64,000 nt of DNA from Asterias amurensis. Taxonomy: Eukaryota > Echinodermata > Asteroidea > Forcipulatida > Asteriidae. The stretch is taken from positions 17,292,177 through 17,356,176 of the forward strand of contig NC_092659.1 of NCBI RefSeq assembly GCF_032118995.1, written 5' to 3'. This document shows, one piece after another, positions 58,661-64,000 of the stretch. Position 1 is the first letter of the stretch. Every line of letters starts with the position of its first letter. The notes below the pieces were generated by a model. It was not told where the DNA came from, searched no databases, and saw only the letters and a list, made by a program, of their open reading frames with translations. A program made the position numbers and the translations under genes.

Positions 58661-59075
58661 ACTCGACTACCAGACGGCAACGTGTCTACAGTTCTAAGGT
58701 TCAAGTCAAGCAAGTCGAGTCAATTTTTCTTTGTTCATTCCCAAATTACTTAAAGACAATAACATGCTACATATATCTTCTGTACATGTAAATGTCTGTA
58801 CAGCATTAACTGTTAAATTAGAATAGCTGAATATTTTAAGCACCAATCCGTTCAACCTGTATGAAGAACACAGGTGTACATTATATTCAAGCAGAAATCA
58901 TTGGCTGATACATGTTTTATAAGTATATTTTAAACAAAAATGTTAAATAAAAAAATATTTGTTTCTAAAAAGTTAGCGTACATGTCAATCATTACTTTAT
59001 TAGTACATGTAAAACAGAGACTTCTCAGTATGAAAAAAACAACAAAACCATGAAAATATTATCTGGTTTGGTGTG

Positions 59076-59458
59076 TTAAAGACAATGGACACTATTGGTA
59101 GTTGTCAAAGACCAGTCTTCTTTTGATGTATCTCAATGTATACATTAAAGTAACAAACCTGTGAAAAATTGAGCTGAATCGGTCATCGTAGTTGAGAGAT
59201 AATAATGAAAGTAAAACACCCTTGACACACAAAGTTGTGTGCTTTCAGATGCTTGATTTAGAGACCTCCAATTCTAAATCTGAGGTCTTGAATTCAAACT
59301 TGTGAAAAAATACCTCTTTCTCTAAAATTACGTTACTTTAGAGGGAGCGGTTGCTCACAATGTTTTACACTATCAACAGCTCCCCATTACTCGTTACCAA
59401 GTGAGGTTTTATGCTAATAATTATTTTGAGTAATTACCAATAGCATCCACTGCCCTAA
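59076..59458. mobile_element. MITE family A copy
   Basis: Starts TTAAAGACAATGGACACTAT; the right end 'accaatagcatccactgccc' has lost the TTAA. Orientation is opposite to 17,164-17,549. Confidence 0.8.
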
Positions 59459-60806
59459 AAGCACTGTATACTCGGTACTTTCCTCCAGTCCAATGAAAAT
59501 AAAATCCACAGGCATTCTACTCTGGATGGATTGAGGGCGGTATATACCGGTATGGGTGTTGTAGTTATTAGATTAAGACTGTTATCAAAGTCCAACTCTT
59601 CCACTGAATTTTGTGGAAAATTGCATTGGGATAGTGCGTCGTTGTGGCTGAAGAATGGTTGGCTATGCTGACAGAAACTCATTGGGGAATGATTTGCATA
59701 GTCCTCAAACAATGAAAACTGAAAATATCCCTACATAATGATCATCTTACCACATTTTTTCTCTAAATACAATTTATTTCAACAAAACTCTACTCAATTT
59801 TCTTTTCTTTTTCTAGGTTGCACAATTTCTATTTATTTTGTATAGTTACTGTTTTTGCACATCTTGGTGTAATATACTCAATTACCTTTTAACAACAATT
59901 GAAAGGCCACGAGGGTAGAAAATTATGTTACGCGGTCATGAAATGTGGGTGTCAATAATTCACTGAACTAAGAATATGTGTGTCACTTCAGCATTGTTTA
60001 ATTTACAATAAACTTATCAAAAATACCTATTTTCAGCCCACACAACATGACTTTCTAAATTTGTGGCCTTTATATTATTGTTTTTCAATCATAAATATAT
60101 ACACATGGAACAAACTTTCACTTGCAACTACACATGTATGCTAATTAAGTAATTTCAATACAAAAATAATGACCATTGGACATAAATTTGCTCACCAGAT
60201 ACCTATAATCTTCATACATTCATGAGTTACTCGCACATTTTTTGCAAACTCATATATTCATGAGAGCTAAGCAAGAATTTGTATTTTAATGTTAATATTT
60301 CTGCAGCCAATACATTAATACAGATTTCTATAATATATAATTATATTGATTTGTTTAATTACAAGTTATGATTTAATTGTTTCTTCTAATAATAGTTGCA
60401 TTTATCTCAAAAGTGTCAGCCAAATATCTGAGGCTGGAAAACAAAATTGGCACTTTTTTTGTGAAAAGGAAATGAAATTTTCATCAGGGTTTTTAACCCT
60501 TACCCCAAGTAAACTTTTTTTTCACAAGTAGCTTAACCAAATTTCACAGAGCTATAAATCAGTAAGCAGATCAACTGTTTCACAGTGAGCAGATTTGTGT
60601 AACAACCAGTTTACAACAGCAACAAGCATAAACCATGTCTTCTCTCTAACTAAGAGTAAACTTAGAGAATCTTTGGGATCAAGCAATCAAAACGATGGAG
60701 TTAAAAAATAAGCAAAATAGGTCGCAAGACCCCCGCCAACCTTTTGAAAATTTAATTGATTTCAAAACCACGCAAAAACGATTTAAAGAGGCTGTTTGTC
60801 GAGGTT
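59459..60806. other. Non-genic stretch
   Basis: AT-rich DNA. A minus-strand open frame (59,749-59,455) following an acceptor-like TATTTTCAG has protein-like composition, but no family and no donor partner. Nothing else is supportable. Confidence 0.4.
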
Positions 60807-61175
60807 TTAAAGGCAAGGTGTACTTTCGATAATTACTCCTCAAGTTCATGGTGATAAGTACACTTAGATGTACCTGGTGAAGAGCACTTGAGAGCAGTTG
60901 ATATATTATAAAACATTTTTAGAATTGAACCCCTTTGAAAGTATGTAGCAAAGAAAAAGAGTTTTTGCTACCCAAATTTGAATTTGAGAAAGGCTTTCAC
61001 GCGCATGTGAAATACAATTCTACCCAATACCTGTTTTTGTCTTACATTGTTTTATTGCAACTTTGAAAATCAATTGAGCCAAAAATTTAACAGGTTATTT
61101 ATTTGATGCATATGTTGGGATACACCAAGTGAGGTCTTTGACAAATTTTTATTACCAAAAGTACACTGCCTTTAT
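60807..61175 (+). mobile_element. MITE family A, diverged copy
   Basis: Starts TTAAAGGCAAGGTGTACTTT and ends 'accaaaagtacactgccttt'. It is the most diverged family member here, so probably an older copy or a subfamily. Confidence 0.7.
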
Positions 61176-62080
61176 ACTGCACTATTGACCTTAGTTAATG
61201 CAGCCAGGGGGGCAAAGGTCAAATTGAGATGAAAGGAATTTTTTTACAGGAAACCATCACGGTGAAACACCTCTAAATATGCAAGGAGAGAAGCCGGGTC
61301 ATTGGTCATTGGAAGGGAATGTCTATATCCACTCTAAATGTCACTGTTAAGTCGTAATTTATATTTTAAGTACCAAGTGCTGTGGGAAACTGTGGATTTT
61401 ACTCTTACCGGTTTTTCTTGACTGCGTCTTGTTTTATGGGATGATCCTGCAGTCAAGGCTGCATCAAGGAGGAATTTGCTCTGGGTATTACCTTCTCAGT
61501 GGGTACAGACCTGGGTTAAGATGGGTGGGTGGGCTTCTCCAAGGAGGTGGGCGCTGGGCTTGGGTGCCGGCTGGGTTTTGGATGCTCCACTCGGAGGATG
61601 ACTCACTTACTCTTATCTGAAAACAATTAATCATAATAACAAATTAAAAATAATATTTGCAAAGATGGCCGACTCTGTGAAGGCTACAGTCGACCCTCTC
61701 AACAACAAATTTGCTAAATTACAGAGAAGAAATAACACAAAAAAACACAAAGCAGAAGTGAGATTCGGGACTTCTGTTCCAATCTAACCAAAACTTTGGA
61801 TTACCTACAAGTTTGTTCTCACAAGGCCAAGGCTACATATAATGCACAACATTTTTGAAGCGTTAAAAGATTTTTATTTATTTTATATTTTAAAGTCTGA
61901 ACTGAAAATAAAAGACGGTTTTTCAAAGTTAGAAAGTCACACTTCAGCCAAAAGTTTATGGTGAGAGGTGACTGTATTTAAATGCAAGTTTTCTGACTTC
62001 CCAGGGGCAAACATAAAATCAGACTAGAGGGTAGAGTAGGAGGAATATAATGCCTGTGTGGCAGGCGATTCTGTCCCTCT
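61176..62080. other. Non-genic stretch
   Basis: No supportable gene or repeat structure. The G-rich segment 61,500-61,600 gives a short open frame without family similarity. Confidence 0.4.
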
Positions 62081-62081
62081 A

Positions 62082-62338
62082 GGGGATTCTTTTCTCTCAA
62101 ACGGCAAACTGCATACTAGACTGGGCCCCTGTCTTTATCTTTGCGGATAAAGACAAGTCGCTGCCGCTAGATCCGGTGATTCCCATTGGATACAATGCCC
62201 GTGCAAATGCCCGGGGATTCTTTTCTCTCAAACGGCAAACTGCATACTAGACTGGGCCCCTGTCTTTATCTTTGCGGATAAAGACAAGTCGCTGCCGCTA
62301 GATCCGGTGATTCCCATTGGATACAATGCCCGTGCAGT
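62082..62338. repeat. 131-bp tandem duplication
   Basis: The block beginning GGGGATTCTTTTCTCTCAAA occurs at 62,082 and again at 62,213 with no visible difference. Each unit contains the hairpin GTCTTTATC / GATAAAGAC. Confidence 0.92.
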
Positions 62339-62635
62339 GACATAGATGCCCAAGTAGTCACTGCTCTCAAGTACGCAATGGAATTTGACTGCATATCTAT
62401 ATGTGAAACGACAGAGGTCAGAGGTCAAACTACACGCCAGTTTTGCAATTTTTTCTAGCCCGGTCTCTGGCGTTATTTACAAGCCTCAAAGTATGACGTC
62501 AGATGTTCAGGCTAACTGCGTACAAACTTCCTCTGATAGCGCCCTCTTGTGAATCCTTCCTCCCCAGTCCATGTTAATTTCCCCATATGAGGGACTCTGG
62601 AGGACACACTTCCCTAAGACCCCCACCACACTTAC

Positions 62636-62816
62636 CGTTTAGAACTGTGTCAATGTGCTTCTCAATATTTTGGTAGCTGTCTTTCCCAAGGTAGTCCATC
62701 TGACCCTTCTCCCATTGTTGGAGTTGAGGGTCCTCGGTTGGGGAGCTTTCTCCGGGGGTACCTGAAGGGCTCACCTCAAGGTGGAGCTTCCCGAACTTTC
62801 CTGACAAATCGATGCC
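62636..62816 (-). CDS. GYG1: Glycogenin exon with glycogen-synthase-binding motif
   Basis: The acceptor TGTTTGCAG is phase 0 and the donor AACG|GTAAGT is a consensus site, phase 1. It encodes a Ser/Pro-rich linker (SPSGTPGESSPTEDP) then WEKGQMDYLGKDSYQNIEKH. Only a few residues are expected after it in short forms of the family. Confidence 0.87.
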
Positions 62817-63503
62817 CTGCAAACAGCCATTGGAAAAATAAAAAAAAAATTAATAAAACATCACTCAATTGCTCCATTCACTGCATTTGCTCAACACATC
62901 AAATACAAAATTCTTCTGCTCACTTAACATGACAGAAAAGGGACATACTCCTATATATCTTTAAAGTCTAATTTCTAAATAATAAAAAAATTAGTTCTTT
63001 TAAATTAAGGTCTATATAAAATTAACAATATCAACTATCAAATGGGCCGAGTGATTTGCCTGTGGATCTTGTCACAATCCTCAGGAAAGTATCGAGTATG
63101 TACAGTGCTTAATACACATTGCTGTAAGGGTTTAAAAAACAAATTAAATTCAGAGCGTGTGTTTTCTTGGATTTTCCCCCCAGTGATATACCTGTGGATT
63201 TTTTTTCACAGAACTCAGGAAAGTAACGAGTATACAGTGCTTACTAACACACATCAGTGTATGGGTAAAAAAACAAATTATATTCTTTATCCTTGTTGCA
63301 AAAATGAACATTTTCTCACTTGTTCCTCCTCGATTCTTGGCCTGACCCTCTTGTAGAAAGTCTCCCACCACGCCTTGATGTACCTCTCAGCGTGATAGTT
63401 ACCGCCGTCTGGTGCCGTTAATGTGCCAGTCTCGGGGTAGTAACTATATCGCCAGGGCTTCGAAGTGCCAATGAAGTGTACTATTTTGATATCGCTTCCA
63501 AAC
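62636..63503 (-). CDS. GYG1: Glycogenin, C-terminal coding exons (partial gene)
   Basis: Glycogenin is the self-glucosylating protein (GT8 family) that primes glycogen synthesis in the cytoplasm, then passes the chain to glycogen synthase through its C-terminus. Two exons are visible: 63,503-63,320 (KIVHFIGTSKPWRYSYYPET and AERYIKAWWETFYKRV) and 62,816-62,636 (GIDLSGKFGKLHLEV and QWEKGQMDYLGKDSYQNIEK). The first matches the end of the catalytic domain (VHFxGxxKPW, with WW downstream); the second matches the conserved C-terminal WExGQxDYxGxDSxxNI motif that binds glycogen synthase. Upstream exons with the DxD motif and acceptor tyrosine lie beyond 64,000. The last exon with the stop was not located with confidence; reading through the 62,636 donor would end at 62,574. 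Confidence 0.88.
63320..63503 (-). CDS. GYG1: Glycogenin exon, end of catalytic domain
   Basis: The acceptor AACTTCTTTTAG-like sequence (CTTTTAG at 63,504) and donor GAACAA|GTGAGA bound 184 nt entering in phase 1 and leaving in phase 0. It encodes FGSDIKIVHFIGTSKPWRYS through IKAWWETFYKRVRPRIEEEQ. Confidence 0.9.
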
Positions 63504-63879
63504 CTAAAAGAAATTATTTGAAAGTAATAAAAACATTTTTAAGGTTGATAATAATAATTAATGTTTATCATTCTTATCAACAAGCGCATTTCACAATAAC
63601 TGTCTCTATGCCCCTACGTTGGTGCCTTGGTCATTGGACCAATAACATTCCCTTTTTTAAAACACAAACACAAATTTCCCTCAATATTACATTATGTGGT
63701 CTCCAACCCAAGTCTTTTACTGACTTACTCCTACATTTTAGAAAATGAAGAAAGATTTGACACAAATCAAGAAGCAAAATTGTCGACAGAAGGACAAACT
63801 GGAATAAAATTCTTAGGAGATGCGAGGGCAGCAAATCCATTGTTCTCGGTAACATGTTTATGCTCAGAAATTTGCAATT

Positions 63880-64000
63880 CTGGTCCCATTTTCATAGAGC
63901 TGCTCAAGCGAAATATATATTGCTTAACAACTTAAGCAAGAAAACAGGCAAGATACCTGTGACAAATTGTACATGTGAGATAGTATTTTAGCTGGTAACC
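63880..64000. mobile_element. MITE family C copy, cut by the window edge
   Basis: Begins TGGTCCCATTTTCATAGAGC and continues CTGCTCAAGCG. The inverted right end would lie beyond 64,000. Confidence 0.65.

Larger units (their letters stand above)
57157..59075. other. Non-genic stretch
   Basis: Poly-T tract at about 57,347-57,371. No exon is supportable on either strand. The structured parts (57,888-58,047 and 58,490-58,660) are listed separately. Confidence 0.45.

Noticed and set aside
59455..59749. Possible minus-strand exon after TATTTTCAG
   Set aside because: Composition looks protein-like, but I see no family, and it does not continue the glycogenin frame (the phase 1 join would hit a stop after four residues). 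Left as unproven.

Overview
The window is animal nuclear DNA, most probably from an echinoderm and probably a sea star. The evidence is spliced genes with GT-AG introns, SRCR and C1q-domain proteins of the kind expanded in echinoderms, tRNA-derived SINEs, a LINE with an (ATT)n tail, and dense short palindromic transposons. The class and species are my inference.

Four protein genes can be assembled by matching splice sites and intron phases. (1) A + strand gene has a TATA box near 9,465, a non-coding first exon with a small upstream ORF, and coding exons from 12,773 to 16,151. It encodes a secreted coiled-coil protein of 419 residues with a C-terminal C1q domain. (2) A - strand gene runs from a signal-peptide exon at 46,418 down to a stop at 27,369. 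It encodes a type I membrane receptor of 916 residues with six group A SRCR domains, one transmembrane helix, a cysteine cluster and a proline-rich tail with a PPxY motif. (3) A + strand gene with coding exons from 52,456 to 56,361 encodes a 554-residue paralogue of gene 1. (4) The last C-terminal exons recognised for glycogenin, on the - strand, lie at 62,636-63,503; its catalytic part lies beyond the right edge.

Layout: 1-9.4 kb is non-genic with repeats and a long (CAA)n tract. 9.4-16.2 kb is C1q gene 1. 17.7-23.8 kb is a satellite of 36/30-bp monomers with higher-order duplications. 24-27 kb is repeats. 27.4-46.4 kb is the SRCR gene, whose 10-kb first intron holds a LINE fragment and many MITEs. 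47-52 kb is rich in foldback and hairpin elements. 52.4-56.4 kb is C1q gene 2. 57-62.5 kb is repeats, and 62.6-63.5 kb is glycogenin.

The C1q and SRCR products would act at the cell surface or outside the cell, as recognition or adhesion molecules. The sequence does not show that they work together; glycogenin is a housekeeping neighbour. The most unusual material is mobile DNA: several MITE families with TTAA flanks, a 64-bp perfect hairpin flanked by a 9-bp direct repeat and sitting inside another MITE, a second hairpin with the same end structure, and a foldback element whose arms are 16-bp minisatellites.
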